Positions 16,923-24,176 are shown, counted from the stretch's first letter. The stretch: DNA of 64,000 nt from an uncultured Lachnospiraceae bacterium (GCA_945929965.1 CAMEOT010000008.1:1-64000), one strand, 5' to 3'. The notes: generated from the letters alone by a model not told the origin. Translations and numbers: made by a program.

Positions 16923-17044
16923 GAGGATGCCTATGAGAGTGAGAGACGGTCCCAAACAATAAAACATAGTAACCAAGAGCCAAGGGCCGATTGCTTCCTT
17001 CCGGAGGTGACCGGCTTTTATATTGAGAAAGTGAGGTAAATATT

Positions 17045-17485
17045 ATGAATGTAAGTGCAACCAAAATGACTATATTAACCGTTTTCGGAGTCATCGGCAG
17101 CTTTATTGCTAATATATTCGGTGGTTGGGGAGAAGACATGATCACGTTACTGATTTTTATGGGAACGGATTTCCTGTTAGGGGTATTGATTGCGGCCTTT
17201 TGGCAGAAGAGTAACAAATCCGAATCTGGCGCACTCAGCTCATACAGTGCATGGAAAGGACTCGTTAAAAAGGGTGTAACACTACTGATTGTTCTGGTGG
17301 CACACCGGTTGGATATTATGTTAGGTACCGACTACATCCGGACAGCAGTGATTATTGCTTTCTGCGCAAACGAACTGATTAGCATTGTAGAAAATTTGGG
17401 AATAATGGGAGTTCCTCTTCCGGTTGCTATCACAAAGGCAATCGAAATCTTACAGAACAAGTCTGATGTAAATAAGGAGGGGTAA
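17045..17485 (+). CDS. phage holin (TcdE/Bhl-type)
   Basis: 146 residues, with AAAGTGAGGT upstream. Hydrophobic segments lie at about 8-26, 31-52, 77-95 and 101-120, with the family-like pattern 'FMGTDFLLGVLIAAFW', 'SSYSAWKGLVKKG' and 'NELISIVENLGIMGVPLP', typical of the toxin-secretion/phage lysis holin family. It would form membrane lesions that trigger lysis. The endolysin gene begins 2 nt after its stop. Confidence 0.9.
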   Translation: MNVSATKMTILTVFGVIGSFIANIFGGWGEDMITLLIFMGTDFLLGVLIAAFWQKSNKSESGALSSYSAWKGLVKKGVTLLIVLVAHRLDIMLGTDYIRTAVIIAFCANELISIVENLGIMGVPLPVAITKAIEILQNKSDVNKEG

Positions 17486-17487
17486 AA

Positions 17488-18258
17488 ATGTTGACAGGAA
17501 ATGGATTGTCAGAATATGCAAGAGTGCACCTGGGAACCCCGTATTTTTACGGGGCTAAGATCCCGGAGGGGGCACTTACAGAACGTAAGATGAGTACCAT
17601 GCACGCTATGTATCCAAAAGTAGTGACCACCTCCTATATGGCAAAGGCAAGGCGCAAGGGTCAGGTTGGCAAGGTTAATGTGGACTGCTCCGGTCTGATC
17701 GCCGGATACCGGCAGCTTAACATCGGATCCTACCAGCTCTATCAGACCGCCTACACTCGGATGCCGATTGCAAAGATCAATGATTTTGCGCCCGGAGTTG
17801 TCCTCTGGAAATCTGGTCACGTAGGGGTGTATATCGGCAAGGTAAACGGAGTGCCGATGTGCATCGAAGCCAAGGGGATCAATTATGGCACAGTTATGAC
17901 AAAGGTATCCGCGACAAAATGGGTGTGTGGCTTGACCTTTAAGGACATGGATTACACCTATGATGTAAAGGTGCCTGGAACCTGGAGGGGAACAAATCCT
18001 TACACAGAGCCTACAACGACGGTGACCAGTCCTGCGCAGGCTGCTAAAAAGAAAATCACGATATATATCAGCGATGGTGAGGAAGTAAAATGGGTGCAGT
18101 GGGAGTTAATGCAAGCAGGCTTGCTGACCGAGAAGGATATCGACGGTATTTGCAGATCCAAGACTGTGGCAGCAATCATTAAATACCAGAAGTCCTGTAA
18201 GATCACAGCGGACGGACTGGCAGGAAAGACCACCAGAAAATACCTGAAAGCAGCATAA
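17488..18258 (+). CDS. endolysin, NlpC/P60 peptidase with peptidoglycan-binding domain
   Basis: 256 residues with AGGAGGGG before the start. The N-terminal domain (about 1-150) has the NlpC/P60 pattern: Cys in 'VNVDCSGLIAGYR', His in 'LWKSGHVGVYIG', and a third polar position in 'CIEAKG'. A linker (about 172-190) leads to a PG_binding_1-type repeat ('VKWVQWELMQAGLL' to 'TADGLAGKTTRKYL', about 200-256). It cuts peptide stems of the cell wall, and no signal peptide is present, so release depends on the holin upstream. Confidence 0.88.
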   Translation: MLTGNGLSEYARVHLGTPYFYGAKIPEGALTERKMSTMHAMYPKVVTTSYMAKARRKGQVGKVNVDCSGLIAGYRQLNIGSYQLYQTAYTRMPIAKINDFAPGVVLWKSGHVGVYIGKVNGVPMCIEAKGINYGTVMTKVSATKWVCGLTFKDMDYTYDVKVPGTWRGTNPYTEPTTTVTSPAQAAKKKITIYISDGEEVKWVQWELMQAGLLTEKDIDGICRSKTVAAIIKYQKSCKITADGLAGKTTRKYLKAA

Positions 18259-18347
18259 TGTGCAAGCGGTATTTTCCATTGACGGATCAGCAGAAGGTAT
18301 GATACTCTAAAATTACCCATTGAATCCTTCTCATGGTTTATCATGGG

Positions 18348-18388
18348 AAAAGAGTGGCGAACAAGGAGGGGTGTTCGCCACTCTTTTT
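18348..18388 (+). terminator. strong terminator after endolysin
   Basis: AAAGAGTGGCGAAC pairs with GTTCGCCACTCTTT around a purine-rich loop, followed by TTTTTAT. It isolates silent cassette 3 from the late transcript. Confidence 0.85.
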
Positions 18389-18390
18389 AT

Positions 18391-18952
18391 ATTAACTAGG
18401 AATTTAAGTGTCAAATACAATACCGATACTGATTATATTTCCGTGTATTACGACGGCTCATGGATAGATGTGCTTCCGGCTTATGCACAATGGTCAGGAT
18501 CTATATATAATACCGGTACATTTGATGAACGAAGCGGTATTACAGGTGCATACACGGAATTACAAAAGACATCCGGGAGTACCATATATATTGAAGCAAG
18601 CAGAATATCATTGCACTCCGTAGGTCTTGGAAGTGCATCTGGCATAGCAAGGATGAAATTTACTGACGCTATTGATTTTACAAATATTAAATCTATTAGC
18701 TGCGTAGTTACACATAGCTATGTACGCTATATGGAGCAGGCAATACCAGGCTTGTACATTAAAATTTTAGATGCAGCTAACAATGTACAAGCCCAGTTAC
18801 TAATCTCTGAAAACTGTACAAATAAAACATTTACCATAAATACAGCAAATTTAAGCGGTAGATATTACATCTGCTTGGAAGCAAATAGTGGTTCGTGGAG
18901 CACTTCATCTTATGGTACTTCTTATGTAACTAAAATAGATGCAGTTTTATAA
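18391..18952 (+). CDS. silent tail-fibre C-terminal cassette 3
   Basis: An open frame starts at the inversion site (18393-18407) as 'LTRNLSVKYNTDTDYISVYYDG' and runs about 185 residues to 18952. It lacks a start codon with a ribosome site and lies directly after a terminator, so it should be silent. The first 30 residues are homologous to cassettes 2 and 4; the rest is a distinct beta-rich domain ('FTDAIDFTNIKSISCVVTHSY', 'GRYYICLEANSGSWS'). It lies tail-to-tail with cassette 4, 4 nt apart. Confidence 0.7.
18393..18407 (+). repeat. inversion site 3
   Basis: TAACTAGGAATTTAA, 14 of 15 identical to sites 2 and 4. AGTGTCAAATACAA follows, as at site 2. Confidence 0.7.
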
Positions 18953-18956
18953 ACAA

Positions 18957-19484
18957 TCATGCCAGCCACATTTTTTCGATGTATAGATTATAGTAAGGGC
19001 ATCCTACATACGAATATAGTCCGACAAACAGATTTTTGTATGTGTCCGAAAAACCGCAATTTTTAAGATCAAAGACATATTCTGTCATTGTAGTGTTGAT
19101 TGTCTTTGTTACTTGCTTCCCGGAATTATGGTTGGAATTTGTCGCCGAATCTATAATAAGTAGAAGCGAACTGGAGTCGTATTTATCCAGTTTACATGTA
19201 ATATGTAATTTCTTTCCAGCAACAATATGATCTATTATATTAGGTATACTGATCATTATTCCGACAAACACACCACTTGGCTGACCATTAATTATAAGGT
19301 AATTTGATATTGTCTGTGTGGCAGCATCTCTACCAGCAAGTGCGCAACCATTTACGTAATTGCCATTAACGAATAGGTTAATCACTTGTAAATTTGCAGA
19401 TGACCAGTCGGTCCAGGTGCCATTGTAATAGATCTGCACAGTATCGGTGTCAGCATTGTATCGGATGTTTAAATTCCTATTTAT
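18957..19484 (-). CDS. silent tail-fibre C-terminal cassette 4 (inverted)
   Basis: A minus-strand frame opens at the inversion site (19469-19483) as 'NRNLNIRYNADTDTVQIYYNG' and ends at 18957, about 173 residues. An in-frame TGA sits just upstream of the site, so it has no start of its own and must be a donor cassette. The body ('LFVNGNYVNGCALAGRDAAT', 'LKNCGFSDTYKNLFVGLYSY') differs from cassettes 1-3. It ends tail-to-tail with cassette 3. Confidence 0.7.
   Translation of the reverse strand: MNRNLNIRYNADTDTVQIYYNGTWTDWSSANLQVINLFVNGNYVNGCALAGRDAATQTISNYLIINGQPSGVFVGIMISIPNIIDHIVAGKKLHITCKLDKYDSSSLLLIIDSATNSNHNSGKQVTKTINTTMTEYVFDLKNCGFSDTYKNLFVGLYSYVGCPYYNLYIEKMWLA
19469..19483 (-). repeat. 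inversion site 4
   Basis: TAAATAGGAATTTAA on the minus strand, identical to site 2, about 1.08 kb from site 3 in opposite orientation. Confidence 0.75.
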
Positions 19485-19633
19485 TCATTATTCTTTATTT
19501 GATCTATGTAATTCTGAATTATATTCCATATATAGGTTAAATTGCCAACAACACAACCTAAATGTGCACATGAGCCACACAGAGCCGTTCGAACATGGTA
19601 GGATATTTCTGCAAAGATTACCATATCTTGTAG

Positions 19634-19662
19634 TTGCAAATATCGAACAAATGTTCTATAAT
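19634..19662 (+). promoter_or_regulatory. SOS-type promoter with LexA-like box
   Basis: TTGCAA (19634-19639), a 17-nt spacer and TATAAT (19657-19662). The spacer contains CGAACAAATGTTCT (19644-19657), which fits the Gram-positive LexA box (CGAAC-N4-GTTCG). A bound LexA dimer would block the promoter until DNA damage. Confidence 0.75.
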
Positions 19663-19707
19663 AACAATATCGCTACTTGGACGTGCGGAAGTGAAAGGGT
19701 GGTTACA

Positions 19708-19860
19708 TTGGACGTAAGAGAAACTGTGGAGTATCCTGCGGAAATGACAAATGAGGAGTACCGGATTGAACTGGATCGGATGTTTGGAGAATTGGATGAT
19801 AACCGGTTACTTAGATATTTCTATATTTTTGTGTCAGAAAAAATAAAGAGGGCGCAGTGA
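19708..19860 (+). CDS. small LexA-controlled prophage protein
   Basis: 50 residues from TTG 19708, 5 nt after AAAGGGTGG; an alternative ATG at 19744 gives 38 residues but has a poorer site. The protein is acidic and helical ('MTNEEYRIELDRMFGELDD' then a Tyr/Phe-rich helix 'LLRYFYIFVSEKI'). It is the only gene downstream of the LexA-box promoter and lies next to the immunity region, so it may act in induction. Small 'MTNEEY...' proteins are common in Lachnospiraceae, function unknown. Confidence 0.55.
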   Translation: MDVRETVEYPAEMTNEEYRIELDRMFGELDDNRLLRYFYIFVSEKIKRAQ

Positions 19861-19879
19861 GCGCCCATTAAATTTTTTG
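19850..19879 (+). terminator. terminator at end of SOS gene
   Basis: GGGCGC pairs with GCGCCC around AGTGA, followed by ATTAAATTTTTT. It overlaps the stop codon and separates this gene from the convergent HNH gene. Confidence 0.6.
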
Positions 19880-21196
19880 AATGTCAGCATTGTCTACAAC
19901 CAAATAAGTATTTTCTTCCATAAGAGAGATGTGATAATCTTCGGTAAAATTTTCATAGGTTATAGCATCCTCTTCCTTTTTGAACTTTTCATAGCTTGGA
20001 TAAAGCTGAATATAACCTGTTTTATCTTTTCTTGAAGTAAGAATGTAACCCCCAAGAGGTAAATCTCTTCCAACGAGATATTGGCCGGCTGGATAAATCC
20101 CTTTTTCTTTATTGTACATGGTCTGGCTCTCCTTTATAGTAGTTGAAGCATTGGAACTATCGGCTGCAATGATGTCTGTTTGTACTTGCGAAGGAGACAG
20201 AACTGTAGGAACTGAAATGCTGCTAACTACATTGGCTGCCGGTGATTGCAAAACAGGTGTAGATAAATCCTTTTTAGTAGAGGGAGTGGAAAATTTCGCC
20301 CCCTTTTTGCGATTGCATTTCCAACATAGGGTTTGAAGATTGCTTTCTGTTGTTAATCCACCTTTTGATATAGGAATGATATGATCTATTTCTAACAAAA
20401 GGTTAGGCTCTTGACGGACAGAGATACCACACAATTTACAAGTATAATTGTCTCGTGCTAATATTTTCTGGCGAAGACCGCTCGTCATGAGGGCACGTTG
20501 TCCGGCTACACTTTTCTTAAATTTTACAACTTCCGATAGATAAAATATAAATCGGTTTAGATTATTGATATCCATGAGGATATCGCATTGGGTTGAAGCA
20601 TATCCACCGGAACTTGTGTACTGAAAGATATATGAAGGAAAATAAGTTGTACTAAAATCGATTGGTTCAAAGCCTATTTTTTTCTCAAAATTTCTTTTCC
20701 CTATCAATTTTATAAGAGACGGGATATCATTTCGTAAACTTCCTAATATTTCAGTCTTTTCATTTCGCAAAACTACTTTTCCACGTTCAACAGATTCAAA
20801 GTTATTAAGTACGGTTTCTACATTGTTTAATGTCTCTTCGCAAGGCTTAAGATTGAAATATTTACAGATGTATTTAAAAGGTTGCTTGCGAGCATTATCG
20901 CATACAGATCTTGAACAATTATAAACATTAATAGCTTTCTTCTGTCTTTTTAATTCGGGTCGCTTGTAATTCCAGGAGCTATTGTCGTGGTAAGAAGAAT
21001 TACCATAGTCCAGTTGATTAGTACCCAAATGGGTGTTTTTAAGATTTTCTATATGATGATTGAGATCATTGCAATCATTAACGTATTTTTGTGTTCGGTT
21101 TTTTAGAGCAATAAACTTATCACTTCTGTAATATGAACATTCATATACTTTCCAACATATCCAAAGAAAAACTAAAATCAATAATAAAATCCCCAT
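19868..21196 (-). CDS. membrane-anchored HNH endonuclease-domain protein
   Basis: 442 residues. An N-terminal hydrophobic segment (about 2-19) acts as signal anchor; a helical region follows. An HNH domain lies at about 240-300: 'RDNYTCKLCGISVR', 'LEIDHIIPISKGG', 'LQTLCWKCNRKKG', with two zinc CxxC pairs and the H-N-H residues. A Ser/Thr/Pro linker leads to a C-terminal beta domain ('GIYPAGQYLVGRDLPLGGYIL') like domains of Firmicute surface proteins. It lies just downstream of the repressor on the lysogenic transcript, so it is probably made in the prophage state. The fusion of anchor, HNH and surface-type domain is unusual. Confidence 0.7.
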   Translation of the reverse strand: MGILLLILVFLWICWKVYECSYYRSDKFIALKNRTQKYVNDCNDLNHHIENLKNTHLGTNQLDYGNSSYHDNSSWNYKRPELKRQKKAINVYNCSRSVCDNARKQPFKYICKYFNLKPCEETLNNVETVLNNFESVERGKVVLRNEKTEILGSLRNDIPSLIKLIGKRNFEKKIGFEPIDFSTTYFPSYIFQYTSSGGYASTQCDILMDINNLNRFIFYLSEVVKFKKSVAGQRALMTSGLRQKILARDNYTCKLCGISVRQEPNLLLEIDHIIPISKGGLTTESNLQTLCWKCNRKKGAKFSTPSTKKDLSTPVLQSPAANVVSSISVPTVLSPSQVQTDIIAADSSNASTTIKESQTMYNKEKGIYPAGQYLVGRDLPLGGYILTSRKDKTGYIQLYPSYEKFKKEEDAITYENFTEDYHISLMEENTYLVVDNADIQKI

Positions 21197-21211
21197 AATA
21201 GTCCCCTAATA

Positions 21212-21613
21212 TTATTCTTCGTATAGTAAATTAATAAGTTCAAGAATGTGTTTTTTCTTTCGGTCATCAAGAGAGTAGTACTTCTTGATGGCTTCTTTTA
21301 ATTCTATATCTTCTGAAATGCGAGCATCAAGAGATGCGTCATCATCAGAATACTTATCTTCATTACCATAAACAATAAAATTTGAACTTACATTTAAATA
21401 TTTAGAGATCACTTCCATTTTATCGTTTTTTGGCATACTTTTTCCAAGCTTCCAGTCAGATAAGGTAGCGGTTGCAATACCAGTATCCTTTGAAATACGG
21501 TAAGGGGATATGTTTTTTTCTTTTATTAAAGAAAGAAATCTTGCATACGATTCCAGTCGTTGTTGAACTTTTTCTTCCTTAGTTTCGGTGTACTCTATGG
21601 ATAAGTTAGACAT
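21212..21613 (-). CDS. prophage repressor, HTH XRE family (CI-like)
   Basis: 133 residues from ATG 21613 after AGGAG. The XRE helix-turn-helix lies at about 23-77 ('ISPYRISKDTGIATATLSDWKLGKSMP'), with a short acidic/helical C-terminal part and no protease-type domain, so LexA-like self-cleavage is unlikely. Divergent from the Cro-like gene; both share the recognition helix 'GIATATLSDWK', so they should bind related operators. It is transcribed from a strong leftward promoter at 21766-21794. Confidence 0.85.
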   Translation of the reverse strand: MSNLSIEYTETKEEKVQQRLESYARFLSLIKEKNISPYRISKDTGIATATLSDWKLGKSMPKNDKMEVISKYLNVSSNFIVYGNEDKYSDDDASLDARISEDIELKEAIKKYYSLDDRKKKHILELINLLYEE

Positions 21614-21657
21614 ATAAACTCCTCTGAGGAAAGAAAGAAAACTTTCGCATTTTACAG

Positions 21658-21686
21658 TTGACACAGAAAGAAAACCGTGATAAAGT
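21658..21686 (+). promoter_or_regulatory. rightward early promoter PR
   Basis: TTGACA (21658-21663), a 17-nt spacer with ACCGTGA at its end, and TAAAGT (21681-21686) with an extended -10 TGA. It reads toward the Cro-like gene at 21822. Confidence 0.7.
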
Positions 21687-21765
21687 AAAGATACGAAAGA
21701 AATCCGATATATAAAAACGGAAAACTTTCTTATCCGGATTTATGATTATTTTTCTTGGCAGAATA

Positions 21766-21794
21766 AGTATATCGTATTTCCGTGATAGTGTCAA
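21766..21794 (-). promoter_or_regulatory. leftward lysogenic promoter PL
   Basis: Read leftward, TTGACA (21789-21794), a 17-nt spacer and TATACT (21766-21771). CCGTGATA occurs both here and at the rightward promoter, consistent with shared operators. The two promoters face each other. Confidence 0.75.
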
Positions 21795-21821
21795 TGAATT
21801 TATTGCGGAAGGAGGGAGTTT

Positions 21822-22013
21822 ATGCCTAGTTACGAGAAGTATGCATCTATAAGAGATGCAAAAGGAGTTTCTGATTATCAGGTATGGAAAGATACTGGGA
21901 TAGCGACAGCTACTTTGTCTGACTGGAAAAACGGAATTTCAAAGCCGAAAACCGATAAGTTAAAAATTTTGGCAGACTACTTCAAGGTATCTATTGATGA
22001 TTTTTTGGAGTAA
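21822..22013 (+). CDS. Cro-like HTH XRE regulator
   Basis: 63 residues with GGAAGGAGGGAG upstream. Nearly the whole protein is one XRE helix-turn-helix domain ('VSDYQVWKDTGIATATLSDWKNGISKP'), ending 'YFKVSIDDFLE'. The recognition helix is almost identical to that of the repressor at 21212. As first gene rightward it probably turns off repressor synthesis during lytic growth. Its leader from PR would be about 130 nt and overlaps the start of the lysogenic transcript. Confidence 0.85.
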   Translation: MPSYEKYASIRDAKGVSDYQVWKDTGIATATLSDWKNGISKPKTDKLKILADYFKVSIDDFLE

Positions 22014-22083
22014 GAAAGAAAAATTGAATACTGATAGTTGAGAAGAATGTCGATATTATTTGTTATTTTGTGATGGATTGCGT

Positions 22084-22112
22084 TTGAAACGTGAGAAATC
22101 AGTTGATACAAT
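22084..22112 (+). promoter_or_regulatory. rightward promoter in inverted-repeat pair
   Basis: TTGAAA (22084-22089), a 17-nt spacer and TACAAT (22107-22112). The -10 box and first transcribed bases lie in the left 26-bp inverted repeat. It reads toward the early operon. Confidence 0.6.
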
Positions 22113-22128
22113 GAAAATGTGATGGCGG
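22103..22128 (+). repeat. 26-bp inverted repeat, left copy
   Basis: Begins TTGATACAATG and ends GTGATGGCGG. It matches the reverse complement of 22392-22417 at 25 of 26 positions. Confidence 0.8.
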
Positions 22129-22179
22129 TACGGTTGACAGTTACACAAATTATTAAGAAATGGTTATCCTTAGTGATTC

Positions 22180-22202
22180 GACCGATGTAGTGATCGGTTT
22201 TG
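22180..22202 (+). terminator. short terminator-like hairpin
   Basis: ACCGAT pairs with ATCGGT around GTAGTG, followed by TTTTG. It could end a short RNA of about 80 nt from the promoter at 22084. Confidence 0.35.
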
Positions 22203-22217
22203 TCTGAAGTGTCTTAT

Positions 22218-22367
22218 CTACCGTTTGGCAGCTTTATCATAGGCATAGGTTGCCCAGCTTTTGCAAACCGAGGTCGCAATGCTGGTGAATGTAAACAACG
22301 TGCAGAAATCCAAAGAGTAGAGCCAGGATCCTGCAAGTGATACCACGAATGCTATGATGACTTCCAT
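22218..22367 (-). CDS. small hydrophobic protein, 49 residues
   Basis: Minus-strand gene from ATG 22367 with AAAGGAGC 6 nt upstream and a stop at 22218. Residues 1-38 are largely hydrophobic (begins 'MEVIIAFVVSLAGSWLYSL'), then 'KSWATYAYDKAAKR'. One or two membrane passes are possible. It is driven by the leftward promoter at 22408-22436 and bracketed by the 26-bp inverted repeats. Function unknown; a small membrane effector or regulator fits its location next to the immunity switch. Confidence 0.6.
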   Translation of the reverse strand: MEVIIAFVVSLAGSWLYSLDFCTLFTFTSIATSVCKSWATYAYDKAAKR

Positions 22368-22391
22368 ACAAAGCTCCTTTCGGAATTATGT

Positions 22392-22417
22392 CCGCCATCA
22401 CATCTTCATTGTATCAA
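22392..22417 (-). repeat. 26-bp inverted repeat, right copy
   Basis: Inverted match to 22103-22128, spanning the -10 box and early transcribed region of the small gene. Confidence 0.8.
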
Positions 22418-22436
22418 CATAACAAAATAGAGACAA
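22408..22436 (-). promoter_or_regulatory. promoter of 49-residue gene
   Basis: Read leftward, TTGTCT (22431-22436), a 17-nt spacer ending TTGA, and TACAAT (22408-22413). The -10 box is in the right inverted repeat. Confidence 0.65.
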
Positions 22437-22516
22437 GATAATTTTTCCAACTATCAAAACGGTAGTTGGTTTTTTATTGCAAAAAAATAGATATAAGCAG
22501 TAAGGAGGTGAAGAAG

Positions 22517-22765
22517 GTGAGGCTAAAAAAACGAGTAGAAGCACTAGAAAATGGATTTCGGTTGCTTGCAAACAAGAAAATGGACGACAATATCCAGTTT
22601 ACTACATATTCGGAGAATGGAAAGAAATATCTCGTTCTCTTTGGTGTGGCAAATGGTGTGTCATGGAGTAAGCATTTTATTGTGGAAGGAATCGCAGATG
22701 ATAAAGGCATCAATACGGAACACATCCACAATGAAACATTGTTTCGAGAGATTACAGCTTTATAG
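22517..22765 (+). CDS. small early prophage protein
   Basis: 82 residues from GTG 22517, 8 nt after AAGGAGG. It starts with a basic coiled-coil helix ('VRLKKRVEALENGFRLLANKK') followed by a beta-rich part. I do not recognise the family. First gene of the rightward early operon after the switch region, 15 nt before the antirepressor start. Confidence 0.55.
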   Translation: MRLKKRVEALENGFRLLANKKMDDNIQFTTYSENGKKYLVLFGVANGVSWSKHFIVEGIADDKGINTEHIHNETLFREITAL

Positions 22766-22780
22766 ATGGAAAGGAGAAGA

Positions 22781-23545
22781 ATGAACGAACTACGGATTTT
22801 TAGCTCTGATGAATTTGGTCAAATCAGAACGGCAGAGATTAATGGCAAACCTTATTTTGTGGCTTCTGATGTTGCAACAGCTCTTGGGTATGCGACTCCG
22901 CGTGACGCAATCGCAAGGCATTGCAAGGGAGTCGTGAAACGCGACACCCCTACATCTGGTGGTACGCAGGAGTTGTCATACATAAATGAGGGTGATGTAT
23001 ACCGGCTCATTATGAGATCAAAATTGCCTGCGGCGGAGAAGTTTGAATCCTGGGTTATGGACGAGGTGATCCCTTCCATCAGGAAGAACGGCGGCTACAT
23101 AGCTGGGCAGGAGAATTTATCTGACGATGAATTGCTGGCCAAGGCACTCATGGTAGCACAGAACAAAATTGCCGAGAGAGATCGGATCATTGCTGAGAAG
23201 CAGGAACACATCGAGAAGATGCGTCCCAAAGAGATCTTCGCCGATGCCGTATCATCCAGCCACACATCTATTTTGATCGGAGATCTTGCAAAGCTGATCT
23301 GTCAGAACGGGAATCAGATCGGTCAGAAGCGATTATTTGAATGGATGCGGAATAATGGTTACCTGGTTAAGTTCGGTGCATCAAAGAATATGCCGATGCA
23401 GAGATACATTGAGCAGGGATTATTTGAAGTCAAGGAATCAAATGTGCAGAATCCGGATGGATCGGTAAGGATCACCAGAACGACAAAGGTGACCGGGAAG
23501 GGACAGGTTTACTTCGTGAACAAGTTTATAGGTGAGACATCATGA
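22781..23545 (+). CDS. phage antirepressor (BRO-N plus KilAC/ANT)
   Basis: 254 residues from ATG 22781 after AAAGGAG. The BRO-N domain (about 1-105) has 'PYFVASDVATALGYATPRDAI' and 'FESWVMDEVIPSIRKNGGYI'. A helical linker leads to the C-terminal ANT/KilAC domain ('TSILIGDLAKLICQNG', 'IGQKRLFEWMRNNGYLVK', 'NMPMQRYIEQGLFEVKE'). Antirepressors of this type bind DNA or the repressor and favour lytic growth. Location just after the immunity genes agrees. Confidence 0.9.
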   Translation: MNELRIFSSDEFGQIRTAEINGKPYFVASDVATALGYATPRDAIARHCKGVVKRDTPTSGGTQELSYINEGDVYRLIMRSKLPAAEKFESWVMDEVIPSIRKNGGYIAGQENLSDDELLAKALMVAQNKIAERDRIIAEKQEHIEKMRPKEIFADAVSSSHTSILIGDLAKLICQNGNQIGQKRLFEWMRNNGYLVKFGASKNMPMQRYIEQGLFEVKESNVQNPDGSVRITRTTKVTGKGQVYFVNKFIGETS

Positions 23546-24015
23546 AAAGAATGATAAATGTGTTTCTACCTATTATAATGTGGTCTTTTGTCGAATTTAC
23601 ATCTACGGCACAGCCCGCCGGAACATACATATCGGAAGATGCGCAGGAAGCCTGCGTAAAGTATGGCGAGGAATACGGCATCTGCCCGGAATTGCTCATG
23701 GCAATGATAGAACTGGAGTCCTCCGGCAGACCGGATGCGGAGAGCGGCGGCTGCAAGGGACTGATGCAGATATCTGATCGGTGGCATAAGGACCGGATGG
23801 AACGACTGGAAGTGACGGACATCTATGATGTGGATGGCAATATCCATGTAGGAGCTGATTATCTGGCAGAACTATTTGAAAAATACGAAGATGTCGGTAT
23901 TGTCCTCATGGGTTACCACGGAGAGAAGGACGCAGCTACAAAGACAGAATTAAGTGATTACGCAGACTGGATATTAACCAGGAGTGCGGAGCTGGAAAGG
24001 ATGAATGGGAAATGA
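23542..24015 (+). CDS. exported lytic transglycosylase-like protein
   Basis: 157 residues with an N-terminal signal peptide (about 1-25, 'MKRMINVFLPIIMWSFVEF'). The SLT-type domain contains the catalytic Glu in 'LLMAMIELESSG' and 'SGGCKGLMQIS', the usual active-site and 'GLMQI' motifs. It would act on peptidoglycan outside the membrane. It overlaps the antirepressor stop (ATGA). An exported wall enzyme in an early operon, far from the lysis genes, is odd; a role in cell wall change during infection is possible. Confidence 0.75.
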   Translation: MKRMINVFLPIIMWSFVEFTSTAQPAGTYISEDAQEACVKYGEEYGICPELLMAMIELESSGRPDAESGGCKGLMQISDRWHKDRMERLEVTDIYDVDGNIHVGADYLAELFEKYEDVGIVLMGYHGEKDAATKTELSDYADWILTRSAELERMNGK

Positions 24016-24158
24016 GATACATTGGAGAAGTGAAAAGAGCAGAGGAAGCAACGATCAAGGCACTGGTAGCAATCGGAGCATTATATGTTGACGATACTGG
24101 TATTCATGCCAGTGAGCCTGGAATTTACTCAAATAAAGAAAGCACCCACGACCGCTAA
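24012..24158 (+). CDS. small coupled ORF, 48 residues
   Basis: Starts at the ATGA overlap with the transglycosylase stop and encodes 'MRYIGEVKRAEEATIKALVA' and on to 'YSNKESTHDR'. No domain is recognised. The overlap suggests translational coupling. A competing frame (24085-24276) has no ribosome site, so this frame is preferred, but evidence is modest. Confidence 0.4.
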   Translation: MRYIGEVKRAEEATIKALVAIGALYVDDTGIHASEPGIYSNKESTHDR

Positions 24159-24176
24159 ATCAGAAGGTGCTTTCAA
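24138..24176. other. intergenic stem-loop
   Basis: GAAAGCACC (about 24138) pairs with GGTGCTTTC (about 24168) around a long loop. No T-run follows. Another hairpin, TTTGTGC with GCACAAA, lies at 24202-24223, before the SSB-like gene. Confidence 0.4.

Noticed and set aside
18391..18952. Cassette 3 as an independently expressed gene
   Set aside because: It follows a strong terminator and has no start codon with a ribosome site at the domain edge.
13754..19484. Diversity-generating retroelement as the source of fibre variation
   Set aside because: No reverse transcriptase, template repeat or adenine-biased variable repeat is present; the cassettes are whole alternative ends at a shared short site.
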